Assembly (NCBI GenBank): GCA_047621665.1
Contig: JBLHMB010000046.1
Location: 1-29,240, forward strand
Direction of reading: 5' to 3'
Length of the DNA: 29,240 nucleotides
From: Actimicrobium sp047621665
Lineage (GTDB): Bacteria > Pseudomonadota > Gammaproteobacteria > Burkholderiales > Burkholderiaceae_D
Positions 1-8,711 of the stretch are shown here, piece by piece; the stretch's first letter is position 1; every line of letters starts with the position of its first letter. The translations under genes were made by a program, and so were the position numbers. Below the pieces are notes generated by a model that had not been told where the DNA came from, made no database searches, and worked only from the letters and a program-made list of their open reading frames with translations.

Positions 1-717
1 GTCGACTTTTTCCAGATCAAACGGAAAAACGAGATCAATCAGGAGCAGACCGCCGCTGCGGTTGCTGCCGGTCAGGTTTCACGCGATCCATCGACTGCCA
101 CGGCGATTGCCGGCGACCCGGGCGCCATCACTGCGGTTCTTGCCAAATACGTCAACTCGGCATCAACCACCGTTCAGGGCGCTGATCTCGACTTCCGTCA
201 AGGCTTCGATCTGGGTTCCGGCTACGGCAAGGTCACGCTGGATGCAAAATGGACCCATCTGTTCAAATTCCTGCGCAAGGAAAAAGACGGCTCCGAGTAT
301 GACTTTGCCGGCACCCACGGCAACTGCGATGTCAGCAACTGCATGGGTACGCCATCGGATCGCGTCAACCTCGGTGCGACCTGGGAGCGTGATGCAATTC
401 GTGTCTCGACCATCGTCAACTACCGCGGCAAGCTCGACAACAAACTGTTCAAGAATGATCCGTCCGGTTGCGCCAATACGTTTGCTGACGGCACCGATGC
501 ACCTAACGGCTGCAAACTGGCGTCCTTCACGACCGTTGACATGACCTTCCGCTGGTTGGCCAACAAAAATGTGGAAATCTTCGGCACGGTGCAGAACTTG
601 TTCGACAAGCTGCCACCACTCGATCCACTGACCTACGGTGCACAGTCATACAACCCGCTGGACTACAGCGGCGCGCTTGGCCGTTACCTGAACGTCGGCG
701 TCAAGTACAAGTTCTGA
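1..717 (+). CDS. TonB-dependent receptor, C-terminal part (5' end outside window)
   Basis: The first base is in frame, so the window opens inside this gene and only the last 238 residues are present. They are outer-membrane beta-barrel: alternating polar/aromatic strands, a 'VQGADLDF' strand, a 'VQNLFDK' strand near the end typical of TonB-dependent receptor barrels, and a terminal strand ending in aromatic Phe ('GVKYKF'), the usual signal for BAM-mediated insertion. A Cys pair in an extracellular-loop-like stretch ('GNCDVSNCMG') and another ('GCANTF...NGCKL') could form loop disulfides. The role is active import of an unknown ligand across the outer membrane, energised by TonB-ExbB-ExbD; a tonB cluster lies about 5.4 kb downstream. 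The plug is not in the window, so the substrate cannot be guessed. Confidence 0.9.
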   Translation, partial: VDFFQIKRKNEINQEQTAAAVAAGQVSRDPSTATAIAGDPGAITAVLAKYVNSASTTVQGADLDFRQGFDLGSGYGKVTLDAKWTHLFKFLRKEKDGSEYDFAGTHGNCDVSNCMGTPSDRVNLGATWERDAIRVSTIVNYRGKLDNKLFKNDPSGCANTFADGTDAPNGCKLASFTTVDMTFRWLANKNVEIFGTVQNLFDKLPPLDPLTYGAQSYNPLDYSGALGRYLNVGVKYKF

Positions 718-1369
718 TGCCAGACAACGCATAAGTCAGCACCCTCGCCGGCAACGGCAGGAATCTGACACCAGTAACAACGTAGCCCGGGACTTGTTCC
801 CGGGCTTTTTCATGCCCGCCACTGATTCGAGAGAGTCAGGGAAGTTTTGCAATAGCAGTGATGGCGGGTGTAATGGACTGGCATGACATTACGACGCGAC
901 CAACACGTTGTTTCCTGGCCGGGATCTTGAGGTGACAGTCGATGACGGAGGCCACCACATTCCTGCAGCCTAAAAAATATATTTTCTTGCAAGCCGGCAC
1001 AAAAAGAGTCAGGTATGACCTCCTCCCTGGCTTCCGCACAGTTAAACGCTAAAAAGTATCGCAATGGCAATCCACCTTCCCATATATAAAATGCAGCTTT
1101 CAGTGGCAATGGCCGTACAACTGCGCTGAATCCCTGCCGTGAACAGGGTTAACGCGCCACGCGAACCTGGCTTTTTCTATAGAAAACCGGCGTTGTTTTA
1201 TTGGGCTAAAACCTTTAGTCGCCAATTTTTTTGTACTGACACGATCATGTTTCGAATGGTTCCATGTTTTGCACAAACTTAATTTCCAAAAGAGATTGTT
1301 TGTCGAGCCGGCAACAGCCAGCAAATAAAAATTAACTTTTAAAAAAAGTATCCCCTGAGGAGTTCGGAA
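718..1369. other. Intergenic region between the two receptor genes
   Basis: About 650 nt without a credible gene; the short minus-strand frames at 810-1324 lack a recognisable product. It contains the terminator of the first receptor, then AT-rich DNA expected to hold the promoter of the second. A perfect 14-bp palindrome TTTTCTATAGAAAA lies at 1173-1186. A weak promoter candidate is TTGTCG (1300-1305), 17-nt spacer, AAATAA (1323-1328). No Fur-box-like sequence was seen. Confidence 0.5.
784..810 (+). terminator. Rho-independent terminator of the first receptor gene
   Basis: A 9-bp perfect stem (AGCCCGGGA / TCCCGGGCT) with a 5-nt loop is followed by five T. It lies 67 nt after the receptor stop codon. 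An almost identical hairpin ends the next receptor gene (4238-4263). Confidence 0.9.
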
Positions 1370-4177
1370 ATGATGATGGAAACCGTGTTATCGCGTTCTA
1401 TACGCCTGATGCTTGCAAGCGGAATGATGATGAGTCTTGGACTCTCAGTGACTGCTCAAGCGCAGGATGCCGCCGCACCGCAACGCGTTGAGGTTACCGG
1501 TTCAAGTATTAAGCGGATCGCTGCAGAAGGTGCGCTTCCCGTGACAATCGTCACCGCCGAAGAGATTCGTGCGCTAGGCGTCACGTCAGCCGTTGACCTG
1601 ATTAAAAAATTGACTGCAGTGCAGGGCTCAACCGGCGAATCGGCCTCGGTCGGTGGTGCATCGTATGGTTTTTCCGGGGTATCGATTCATAACATCGGAG
1701 AGAGCCGCACGCTGGTTCTGTTAAACGGTCGACGCCTGGCGCAATTCGGTGGCCAGACCCTGACCGGCTTTGCCGCCGGTTTCGATCTGAATGCTATTCC
1801 GCTGTCGGCGATCGAGCGCGTCGAAATTCTGACCGATGGTGCTTCGGCGCTGTACGGTGCCGACGCGATTGCCGGTGTTGTCAACTTCATTACCAAACAC
1901 AACTCGACCGATGGCGACATCACGCTGGGCTACTCCGCTCCGGCCAATGGCGCAGTCGAAAAGCGCTTTAGCGCAACCAAAGGCTATGGCTCGATCGTCG
2001 ATGACGGCTTCAATGTCACGATGACCTTTGGCCATGATGAGCGTACCAACCTGAAGTCGGTCGATCGCAGCTTTGCGGACAGCGGCCAACGGACCTTCTC
2101 TCAGAACGGCAAGACCTACCAAATTCAGCAATCTTCACCAAGTCCGATACCGGCAAATGTACTCGACGATAATAATCAACTGATTAGCCCGTTCCAAAGA
2201 ACTACCGGCGCGTGTCCGGCAAAAACATTCCGTGTCATTTCGCCCTACACCGACGCAGATGGCACCCCGCGCGCGGATGACTACTGCGGCTATGACTTCG
2301 TCAAGGATTTGCAAATCTATCCGGAACGCAAGCGTGACAGCTTCATGGCATCGGTCACCAAAAAAATTGGCGACAACGAGTTGTATGCAGATTTGCTGCT
2401 CTCGCGCACGACTCAGGTCTCACGTATTGCGGCAGTCCCGGGCGGCATTAACATTCTTGCCGGCTCGGCGTTGCACAATAAATACTTGCAGCCACTGGGC
2501 ATTAATAACGACACCCTTGCTTACTATCGCCTCGCGGATATGGGTCAACGCACCAGCCGGGATGTGTCCGAGTTTTCGAACATCGTGGTCGGAACACGCG
2601 GCTTCATTTCAAAGTGGGACTACAACCTCGCCTACAATCATTCCGAAAGCAATGTCAAAGGGTATATTTCCGGCTACCCCGGTGCACTGGCAGTCAGGAA
2701 ATTAACTTCCAGCGGCCTGCTCGATCCTTTCGTCGGTCCCGGTCAGCAATCGGCCGCGGCCAATGCAGCCATTGCCTCGGCACGGTATGACGGTTACTGG
2801 GATGGCGGCGTATCGAAACTCGATACCCTGACCCTGAACGGTTCGCGTGAACTGATGCAACTTGCCGGCGGCGCGATGATGTTGGGCATGGGAATTAACG
2901 TCAACAAGGAAGCCTTCGACTCCAAGCCTAGCCTGTTTGCCCAGGCAAAGCTGTCCGATCCGGTTGCCGGTACGCTGTGTGATGGCACGGCCGCCAATCG
3001 ATGTGATCAGCGCTTCGGTGACGAATCCGCCGTTACGCCCTACTCCGCAAGTCGTATTTCAAAGGGACTCTTCGGCGAACTCATCATCCCGGTGAGCAAG
3101 ACCGTCGAGCTTGGTGCCGCTACCCGTCTCGATAGCTACTCGGACTTCGGCAGCGCAGTCACTGCAAAAGCCAGTGTGCGCTGGACGCCGGTCAATTCCG
3201 TGCTGGTACGTGCCTCTGTCGGTAATGGTTTCCATGCACCAACCGTGCCGCAAGTAAATGGTGTCCAGCAAAGCTATGGCGTTACCAGTAGCAACTACAC
3301 CTGCACACCGGCATTGCAGGCAACTGCAGCGGCCTACGGTGCTTCTTGCCAGCCAGGCAGAAAACAGTACGATCAATTTGCGGGTGGCAATGCACAGCTG
3401 CAACCGGAAAAATCCAAACAGGCGACGCTGGGTATTCGTTTCGAGCCGAATAGCTCCTTGTCGATGGGTGCCGATCTCTGGCACGTTCAAATCCGTGATG
3501 TGTTCGGTCAATTGACGGAGAACCTGGTGTTTGCCAATCCAGGTCAGTACAACAATTCATGGACCACCAAGCGCGATACCGGAACCGGCGCTAACTACCT
3601 GGCATTCCTGTCAAACAACCAGAACCTCGGCAAGTCGTTCTCAACAGGCCTGGATCTCGACTTGACCGCACGGACCAAAACCTCGTTCGGTCAATTGTCA
3701 TCCCAACTGACCGTGACCCACATGCTGCGTGAAGTCACACAACTGGAAAAAAATGGCGCGTATTACTCGGCTCTGGGCAACTTCGCAGAATTGGGCAGCG
3801 TCAGCTTCCGCACTCAGGGTCGTTTGACAACCGGCTTGCAGAGCGGCCAGTTTGCCACCTCACTGGCACTGAACTTCAAGTCCGGTTATCAGGACCAGGA
3901 AACCGATGTCCAAGTGCTGGATGCAGCCGGCGCGGTTACCGGCACCGACACGGTTCGCAAGCAAATCGGTTACTTCAGCACCTGGGATGCACAGACCGTC
4001 TGGACACCGAGCAAGACATGGACCGTCACGGGCGGCATCCTGAACGTGTTTGACCATCAACCGCCGTTTGTCCCGTCAATCTCGGGTGCCAACCGCGGCC
4101 AGCAATTCGGCTACGACGACCGCTATTACGATGCACGTGGTCGTACGATGTACGTCAACGCGTCATACAAGTTCTGA
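1370..4177 (+). CDS. TonB-dependent outer-membrane receptor
   Basis: A full-length 935-residue receptor. The N-terminus has a signal peptide (hydrophobic run around residues 12-30, cleavage expected after 'AQA'). A TonB-box-like stretch 'QRVEVTGSSIKR' is followed by the plug domain (about 45-170) with the family signatures 'RTLVLLNGRRL' and 'ALYGADAIAGVVNFITK'. The rest is barrel, with a 'GNGFHAPTVPQVN' strand, 'GGILNVFDHQPPF' near the end and a terminal 'NASYKF' ending in Phe. The start ATG at 1370 has a GAGGAG ribosome site 7-8 nt upstream; ATGs at 1373 and 1376 are alternatives. The gene has its own terminator, so it is probably monocistronic. The family imports siderophores, vitamin B12, glycans or peptides; nothing in the sequence indicates which. 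Several large loops with Cys pairs are present. Confidence 0.95.
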   Translation: MMMETVLSRSIRLMLASGMMMSLGLSVTAQAQDAAAPQRVEVTGSSIKRIAAEGALPVTIVTAEEIRALGVTSAVDLIKKLTAVQGSTGESASVGGASYGFSGVSIHNIGESRTLVLLNGRRLAQFGGQTLTGFAAGFDLNAIPLSAIERVEILTDGASALYGADAIAGVVNFITKHNSTDGDITLGYSAPANGAVEKRFSATKGYGSIVDDGFNVTMTFGHDERTNLKSVDRSFADSGQRTFSQNGKTYQIQQSSPSPIPANVLDDNNQLISPFQRTTGACPAKTFRVISPYTDADGTPRADDYCGYDFVKDLQIYPERKRDSFMASVTKKIGDNELYADLLLSRTTQVSRIAAVPGGINILAGSALHNKYLQPLGINNDTLAYYRLADMGQRTSRDVSEFSNIVVGTRGFISKWDYNLAYNHSESNVKGYISGYPGALAVRKLTSSGLLDPFVGPGQQSAAANAAIASARYDGYWDGGVSKLDTLTLNGSRELMQLAGGAMMLGMGINVNKEAFDSKPSLFAQAKLSDPVAGTLCDGTAANRCDQRFGDESAVTPYSASRISKGLFGELIIPVSKTVELGAATRLDSYSDFGSAVTAKASVRWTPVNSVLVRASVGNGFHAPTVPQVNGVQQSYGVTSSNYTCTPALQATAAAYGASCQPGRKQYDQFAGGNAQLQPEKSKQATLGIRFEPNSSLSMGADLWHVQIRDVFGQLTENLVFANPGQYNNSWTTKRDTGTGANYLAFLSNNQNLGKSFSTGLDLDLTARTKTSFGQLSSQLTVTHMLREVTQLEKNGAYYSALGNFAELGSVSFRTQGRLTTGLQSGQFATSLALNFKSGYQDQETDVQVLDAAGAVTGTDTVRKQIGYFSTWDAQTVWTPSKTWTVTGGILNVFDHQPPFVPSISGANRGQQFGYDDRYYDARGRTMYVNASYKF

Positions 4178-4237
4178 TGCAACAGCAGGACTAGATCAGT
4201 AACCCGGCCGGCAACGGCTCAGTGCTGACACCACCTT

Positions 4238-4263
4238 AGCCCGGGACTTGTTCCCGGGCTTTT
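4238..4263 (+). terminator. Rho-independent terminator of the second receptor gene
   Basis: The same 9-bp stem and 5-nt loop as at 784-806 (AGCCCGGGA / TCCCGGGCT), followed by four T, 60 nt after the receptor stop. Confidence 0.9.
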
Positions 4264-4520
4264 CCATTTGGCGGGCGGATACGCAGAGTGGCTTGCGAAA
4301 CGTCCGTTCGGCATCTGCCTGCTTCGCGGTGCGGCGACTGGTCCGGATTACCTGCACCCCGTTCCTCCCAGGCTCGCCAAAGCCACTGCAAGCGCCGTCA
4401 GTGACCCTGTCGGGTTGACGCCAGAACCACAATAATATCTATTCAAAATCAATTCATTTGTGATCCAGTTAGGTCTTCTCCCAATATGGCGAAGACCTTA
4501 TTTTTATCTATTCATCTTTT
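4264..4520. other. Intergenic region upstream of the hipA-like pseudogene
   Basis: About 257 nt with no gene seen. The left half is GC-rich. The right half turns AT-rich and contains a perfect 8-bp inverted repeat (4471-4498) followed by TTATTTTTATC just before the pseudogene start. Confidence 0.5.
4471..4498. promoter_or_regulatory. Inverted repeat: possible operator or hairpin before the hipA-like pseudogene
   Basis: AGGTCTTC (4471-4478) and GAAGACCT (4491-4498) form a perfect 8-bp dyad with a 12-nt spacer, followed by a T-rich run. It ends 22 nt before the pseudogene's HTH start. HipA-family loci are often autoregulated through palindromes, so an operator is plausible; it could equally act as a terminator hairpin. 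Confidence 0.45.
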
Positions 4521-5695
4521 ATGGAAAAAATCAAAAAAGAAGACAAAATAACGGCTCTTCGCCGACTCTTGTCACGCCAGCCAACCGATGCAAAAACACT
4601 GACGTCCGAGCTCGGTATCAGCCAGCCGACCTTCTCACGACTCCGGCCGGAGGCAGGTAATGACCTCTGCGTTCCGGGCGCTGCACGGTCGACCAGGTAC
4701 GCAATGACTCGGCCTGTGCGTGACCTCGGGAGTACGTTGCCGGTCTATCGCATCGATGCATGGGTGCCACCCACCAGTTCTTCAACTTGATCGTCCTCGC
4801 CGGACGCTGGTATGCGGTCCAAATGAGCGGCAGTGCGGCAACTACCCTATGCGAAGGGTTGCCCTACTTTATTCAGGATCTGCGACCGCAAGGTTTTTTG
4901 GGCCGAACCGTACCGAAAGACAATGCGGCTCTGGATCTTCCCCTGGATGTGCTGAAGTGGAGTGACGATGATGTGCTGTATTACCTTGAACGCCGTAGCG
5001 GGAACAGCATGGGCGATCTACTCGTCGGCAGCGAATCCTACCGTCGTCGCCGTCAGAATCATGCGAAGGGTGCGCAGGCCGTCATTACCGAAACCGATCG
5101 ATATCAACGCTACCCGGAGCTTGCCGGGCGCGCCTTCCGGGGGGATTTGCCGGGGTCTTCCGCCGGCGGCGAGCAACCAAAATTTCTCGCCACGATCTCG
5201 GGCGACGAAGCGGATCAGCCAAGCCGCCGCGTTCTCGTCAAATTTTCAGCGGCACTAGATACGCCAGGCGGGCGGCGCTGGGGCGACCTGCTGATTGCCG
5301 AGCACCATGCGCTAAATACGCTGGCACTACACGGTGTTGCCGCAGCGAAGTCCGACATCCTGCTATCGTAAAATCGAGTATTTCTGGAGTCCACCCGATT
5401 TGATCACAGGGACTTCAAGGCCGGCTCCCGATGGTGTCATTGGCTAGCCTGGCAGGAGAGACCGCTGCCCCCGATAAATCGTGGTCCTGCGTGGCAAACC
5501 TGCTGTGTAATCAGCGCCAATTAACCCCCTCCGATCTCGACGTTATTGGACAAACTCGATCTGCAACACCTGTGCCGTGCTGCGCTGCTGGCCGGCCAGT
5601 TCTGGACTACCGTGCTTGCCGATGACCGCGTTCCGGATGATTTCAAGACGGCAGCACGCAGGCATCTGGACGATGCGGCACCGATGATGCGTTAG
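4521..5695 (+). pseudogene. Decayed YjjJ-type HipA-family kinase gene with N-terminal HTH
   Basis: Reading across frames reconstructs one protein. Frame A (4521 to about 4757) gives an N-terminal winged-helix part ('LTSELGISQPTFSRL') and 'STRYA'. A one-base loss near 4757-4760 moves to frame B, which holds the HipA-like core ('GFLGR', 'LPLDVLKWSDDDVLYYL', 'GDLLVG', 'SSAGGEQPKF', 'VLVKFS', 'WGDLLIAEHHAL'). An in-frame TAA at 5369-5371 interrupts it, after which 'NRVFLESTRFDHRDFKA' continues in the same frame. A shift at about 5420-5431 gives 'MVSLASLAGE...SWSCVANLL', and a last shift near 5546 gives 'LDLQHLCRAALLAGQFW' to the final stop. The catalytic block with the 'IANTDRHxGN'-type motif is missing between the last two pieces, implying an internal deletion. 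HipA proteins are Ser/Thr kinases of toxin-antitoxin systems; YjjJ is a solitary HTH-HipA form. This copy should be non-functional. Confidence 0.85.
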
Positions 5696-6132
5696 CTAGA
5701 CGGGACTTTACGCAATGTCGTACTGCGCAGTATGAAAAGAATGCCCTCAAAAAAAACCATTCCCCGGCGACACACCTCAAAACGTTTTCGCCACCCAGGA
5801 AGTACCGGTCAGTAACCATCACCTACCAGCACCTAAAATTCGCTTCCCCCTCGCATCGCAACCGTCTGCACGGCTAAGAGCTCTCTTTCACAAAATAATG
5901 TACTGAAATAAATGTTTTCAGAAAAAATAGGCCTATAGAAGTGCCGTGAAACTTGCAAAAACACCGCTATCTCCTTGATTAAATGAGGTTTATATTTTTA
6001 TTGCCACAAGAACGCAGCTATGTATAATCCTGCATCGGCCAGACTGCACGATGCCTGCAGCCTCTGGATCAGAATGCAACCCGATCGGGTTTCGAGATGA
6101 AAAAAATGGTTTGGTAATGGAGGAGTTAAGGC
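5696..6132. other. Intergenic region upstream of tonB
   Basis: About 437 nt without a credible gene. It becomes AT-rich from 5880 and holds the tonB promoter (6001-6028). A 10-bp palindrome ATAGGCCTAT lies at 5927-5936. No convincing Fur box was found by eye. Confidence 0.5.
6001..6028 (+). promoter_or_regulatory. Sigma-70 promoter for the tonB operon
   Basis: TTGCCA (6001-6006) and a perfect TATAAT (6023-6028) are separated by 16 nt. The -10 box ends 104 nt before the tonB ATG, leaving a leader of about 100 nt. Confidence 0.7.
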
Positions 6133-6807
6133 ATGGATTTCTCGCAGAAAGAACGTAACCCCGCGAAAAAATTTGGCGGTCTCGCGGCTGTCATACTTCT
6201 GCACTTGTTTATCGTGTACGCCCTGGTCTCAGGACTGGCCCGCAAGGCCGTCGAAGTCATCACCCAGCCAGTGGAAACCAAGCTGATCGAAGAGATCAAG
6301 CCGCCACCTCCACCACCCGATTTGCCACCACCGCCGCCGCCGCCGAAGATGGTTGCACCGCCGCCACCGTTCATTCCGCCGCCGGAGATTCAGATCAACA
6401 CGCCGCCACCGCCAGTCAATACGATTACGGCTGTGTCGAACGTAAAACCGGATAATCCGGTGATGCCGACGCCGCGAGCGCCTGTTGCTGCACCTGTTGC
6501 GCCAGCGCCAGCCCCGGCTGCACCACCGGTCGTTGTGGCAGGTATCAATGATCTCAACAGCTGCAAACCTGACTATCCGCGTGCTTCACTGATTGCCGAA
6601 GAAACAGGTATCACCCGGGTCGAATTCACAGTGAGTCCGACCGGTCAGCTCGTTGACGCAAAAATCAAGAAAACCAGCGGATCCCGCAATCTGGATCGTG
6701 CTGCGGTCTCTGGCCTTAGCCGGTGCAAGTTCAATCCGGGTACGCAAGATGGGAAAGCTGTGCAATCCACGTTCTCGGTGGAATATGTGTGGAAGCTCGA
6801 TAATTAG
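6133..6807 (+). CDS. tonB: Energy transducer TonB
   Basis: A 224-residue inner-membrane protein that carries proton-motive energy from ExbB-ExbD to outer-membrane receptors. One N-terminal membrane anchor spans about residues 17-36 and contains His24, matching the conserved TonB transmembrane His. A proline-rich periplasmic spacer follows (about 55-110, with long runs of Pro), then an Ala/Pro linker. The C-terminal TonB domain (about 140-224) starts 'CKPDYPRASLIAEETG', the family's YPxxA...G signature, and ends in 'FSVEYVWKLDN'. The ATG at 6133 has a strong GGAGG 8-9 nt upstream. It leads an apparent operon with exbB and two exbD genes, downstream of two receptor genes it may serve. Confidence 0.96.
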   Translation: MDFSQKERNPAKKFGGLAAVILLHLFIVYALVSGLARKAVEVITQPVETKLIEEIKPPPPPPDLPPPPPPPKMVAPPPPFIPPPEIQINTPPPPVNTITAVSNVKPDNPVMPTPRAPVAAPVAPAPAPAAPPVVVAGINDLNSCKPDYPRASLIAEETGITRVEFTVSPTGQLVDAKIKKTSGSRNLDRAAVSGLSRCKFNPGTQDGKAVQSTFSVEYVWKLDN

Positions 6808-6834
6808 TAACGCCAAATAAAGCTCTGCCAATCG

Positions 6835-6851
6835 CTGCAGCCTGGCTGCAG
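6835..6851 (+). other. Short hairpin in the tonB-exbB spacer
   Basis: CTGCAGC and GCTGCAG form a perfect 7-bp stem with a 3-nt loop, 54 nt before the exbB ATG. There is no T-run, so it is not an intrinsic terminator; it might adjust mRNA stability or the tonB:exbB ratio. Confidence 0.35.
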
Positions 6852-6904
6852 TCCGGTTGGATCACATTAAAACGACGTACCCGTTTATTAAAATTGGAGA
6901 AAGC

Positions 6905-7801
6905 ATGTTTTTATCATCCCGTTTGTCTGCTTTTGCTGCAGCGCTACTGATCTCTGTCACTTCTGCAGCCGTACTGCTGACACCACAAACAGCGCTTGCC
7001 GCTGAATCGACGCCAATCATGCTGGCCCAGGCCAGCACGGAAGTCGCTGCGCCGACTGCTGCGCCAATGGCGGATCCTGCAGCGGGCACCGCCACGGCGT
7101 CGGTCGCTCCTGTGACGGAAAAAGTTGAAAATCCGTACGGCCTTGACGCCCTCTGGAAAGGCGGCGACTTCATCGCCCGCGGCACACTGGTCATTCTGGT
7201 ACTGATGTCGATGAGCAGCTGGTACGTCATCATCACCAAGCTGATCGACCAGGTCAAACTGGGTGGTCAGGCCGCTGAAGCCGGCAAGAAATTCTGGGAT
7301 GCCAAGAGCGTCGAAGCCGGCACCTTGTCGCTGAAAGAAGGCAGCCCGTTCCGCTTCATTGCTGAAACAGGCATCAAGTCAACCGAGCACAAGGAAGGCG
7401 CACTACTGGAACATATCGACCTCAATACCTGGGTCACGATGTCGATTCAGCGTGCCGTTGAAAAAGTCCAGAGTCGTCTGCAAGATGGTCTGGCCTTGCT
7501 TGCTACCGTCGGTTCGACCGCACCATTCGTCGGTCTGTTCGGCACCGTCTGGGGTATCTACAACGCCCTGACCGCCATCGGTATCGCCGGTCAGGCATCG
7601 ATTGACAAGGTGGCCGGTCCGGTCGGCGAAGCGCTGATCATGACGGCCATCGGTCTGGGCGTCGCCGTGCCAGCCGTACTCGGTTATAACTTCCTGGTCC
7701 GTCGTAACAAGACCGCAATGGAAAACGTGCGTACCTTCAGCTCCGACCTGCATTCGGTCCTGCTGTCCGGTGTGATGTCGACCGTCAATAAAAAAGGCTA
7801 A
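6905..7801 (+). CDS. exbB: MotA/TolQ/ExbB proton channel protein ExbB
   Basis: A 298-residue inner-membrane channel subunit that with ExbD converts proton flux into TonB movement. ATG 6905 is chosen because GGAGA lies 5 nt upstream; an earlier in-frame TTG (6857) has no such support. The N-terminus has an extra hydrophobic signal-like segment (about 8-32) and an Ala/Thr-rich periplasmic stretch, as in the longer ExbB type. Three core helices follow: 'ARGTLVILVLMSMSSWYVIITKL', the conserved 'TVGSTAPFVGLFGTVWGIYNAL', and 'EALIMTAIGLGVAVPAVLGYNF'. The G-x-x-G-T-V-W-G signature is intact. It lies 97 nt after tonB and 3 nt before exbD1, so it is co-transcribed with exbD. Confidence 0.96.
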   Translation: MFLSSRLSAFAAALLISVTSAAVLLTPQTALAAESTPIMLAQASTEVAAPTAAPMADPAAGTATASVAPVTEKVENPYGLDALWKGGDFIARGTLVILVLMSMSSWYVIITKLIDQVKLGGQAAEAGKKFWDAKSVEAGTLSLKEGSPFRFIAETGIKSTEHKEGALLEHIDLNTWVTMSIQRAVEKVQSRLQDGLALLATVGSTAPFVGLFGTVWGIYNALTAIGIAGQASIDKVAGPVGEALIMTAIGLGVAVPAVLGYNFLVRRNKTAMENVRTFSSDLHSVLLSGVMSTVNKKG

Positions 7802-7804
7802 TCG

Positions 7805-8233
7805 ATGGCGATGAATCTCGGCTCTTCGGATAGTGATGAAGACGAGGTGATCGCCACGATCAACACGACGCCACTGGTGGACGTCATGTTGGTCCTGCTG
7901 ATCATTTTCCTGATCACGATTCCAGTGGTAACGCATACCGTGCAAGTGAAACTGCCGTCGGAAGTCAATTTTCCGTACAAGACCAAGCCGGAAAATATCA
8001 ACCTGGCCGTCAACAAGGATGGCGACATGTTCTGGAACGAGCATCCGGTGGCCGATACCACTGCGCTGCTGGCGCGCCTGAAAGTGATTGCGGTCATGAC
8101 GCCGCAACCCGAACTGCATATCCGCGGTGACCAGAACACCCGTTACGAGTACATCGGCAAGGTGATCCTGACGGCACAGCGGGCCGGCATCGTGAAGGTG
8201 GGGTTCATTACCGAACCGCCACCGCGCAGCTAA
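7805..8233 (+). CDS. exbD: Biopolymer transport protein ExbD, first copy
   Basis: A 142-residue protein of the ExbD/TolR family. One transmembrane helix follows 'INTTPLVDVMLVLLIIF'; Asp26 is the conserved proton-carrying residue. A periplasmic domain follows, containing 'ELHIRGDQNTRYEYIGKVILTAQRAGI', the usual C-terminal fold. The start is only 3 nt after the exbB stop, without a clear ribosome site, which suggests translational coupling. A second, different exbD follows at once. Confidence 0.95.
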   Translation: MAMNLGSSDSDEDEVIATINTTPLVDVMLVLLIIFLITIPVVTHTVQVKLPSEVNFPYKTKPENINLAVNKDGDMFWNEHPVADTTALLARLKVIAVMTPQPELHIRGDQNTRYEYIGKVILTAQRAGIVKVGFITEPPPRS

Positions 8234-8262
8234 CCGACCAACCCGCCAACGAGGAGTAAGCG

Positions 8263-8688
8263 ATGGGAATGAATATGGGATCAAGCGGCGGTGATGACGA
8301 GCCGATGATCGAAATGAACATGACGCCGTTGATCGACGTCATGCTGGTATTGATCATCATGCTGATCATCACGATTCCGATCCAGAATCATGCGATCAAC
8401 CTGAACATGCCATCCGGTACGCCGCCCCCGCCGACGGCACCGCCGGTGGTAGTGACGATCGATGTCGACTTTGACGGTACCGTGTTGTGGGATGGTGTGG
8501 TGATACCGGATCGTGCCACGCTGGAATCGAAATTACGGGTCGTCGCCAACACGCCAACCCAACCTGAAGTGCACCTGCGTCCGAACAAGCTGGTACCGTA
8601 CAAATCGGTTGCCGCTGTGATGGCGTCGGCACAGCGACTTGGCGTGACCAAGATCGGCATGGTCGGCAATGAGCAGTTCCTGCAATAA
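8263..8688 (+). CDS. exbD: Biopolymer transport protein ExbD, second copy
   Basis: A 141-residue ExbD paralogue. The anchor begins 'NMTPLIDVMLVLIIMLIITIPI', with Asp25 at the conserved proton position. The periplasmic part contains a Pro-rich 'GTPPPPTAPP' linker and 'VHLRPNKLVPYKSVAAVMASAQRLGV'. A clear GAGGAG lies 8 nt before ATG 8263, so unlike the first copy it is translated from its own site. It lies 29 nt after exbD copy 1 and a terminator follows it. Duplicate exbD genes are known from tonB-exbB-exbD1-exbD2 clusters (for example Xanthomonas), where the second copy can be needed only for some substrates. Confidence 0.95.
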   Translation: MGMNMGSSGGDDEPMIEMNMTPLIDVMLVLIIMLIITIPIQNHAINLNMPSGTPPPPTAPPVVVTIDVDFDGTVLWDGVVIPDRATLESKLRVVANTPTQPEVHLRPNKLVPYKSVAAVMASAQRLGVTKIGMVGNEQFLQ

Positions 8689-8711
8689 CCGGCAACACAT
8701 CAGTTGATTAC

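Noticed and set aside
810..1324. Short minus-strand frames in the receptor spacer
   Set aside because: No recognisable product, ribosome site or codon pattern; the region is better explained as terminator plus promoter.
5880..6130. Fur box before tonB
   Set aside because: AT-rich stretches and a palindrome ATAGGCCTAT are present, but nothing close to the GATAATGATAATCATTATC pattern.
7403..8284. 293-residue minus-strand frame
   Set aside because: Antisense to exbB and exbD1, which have unmistakable family motifs.
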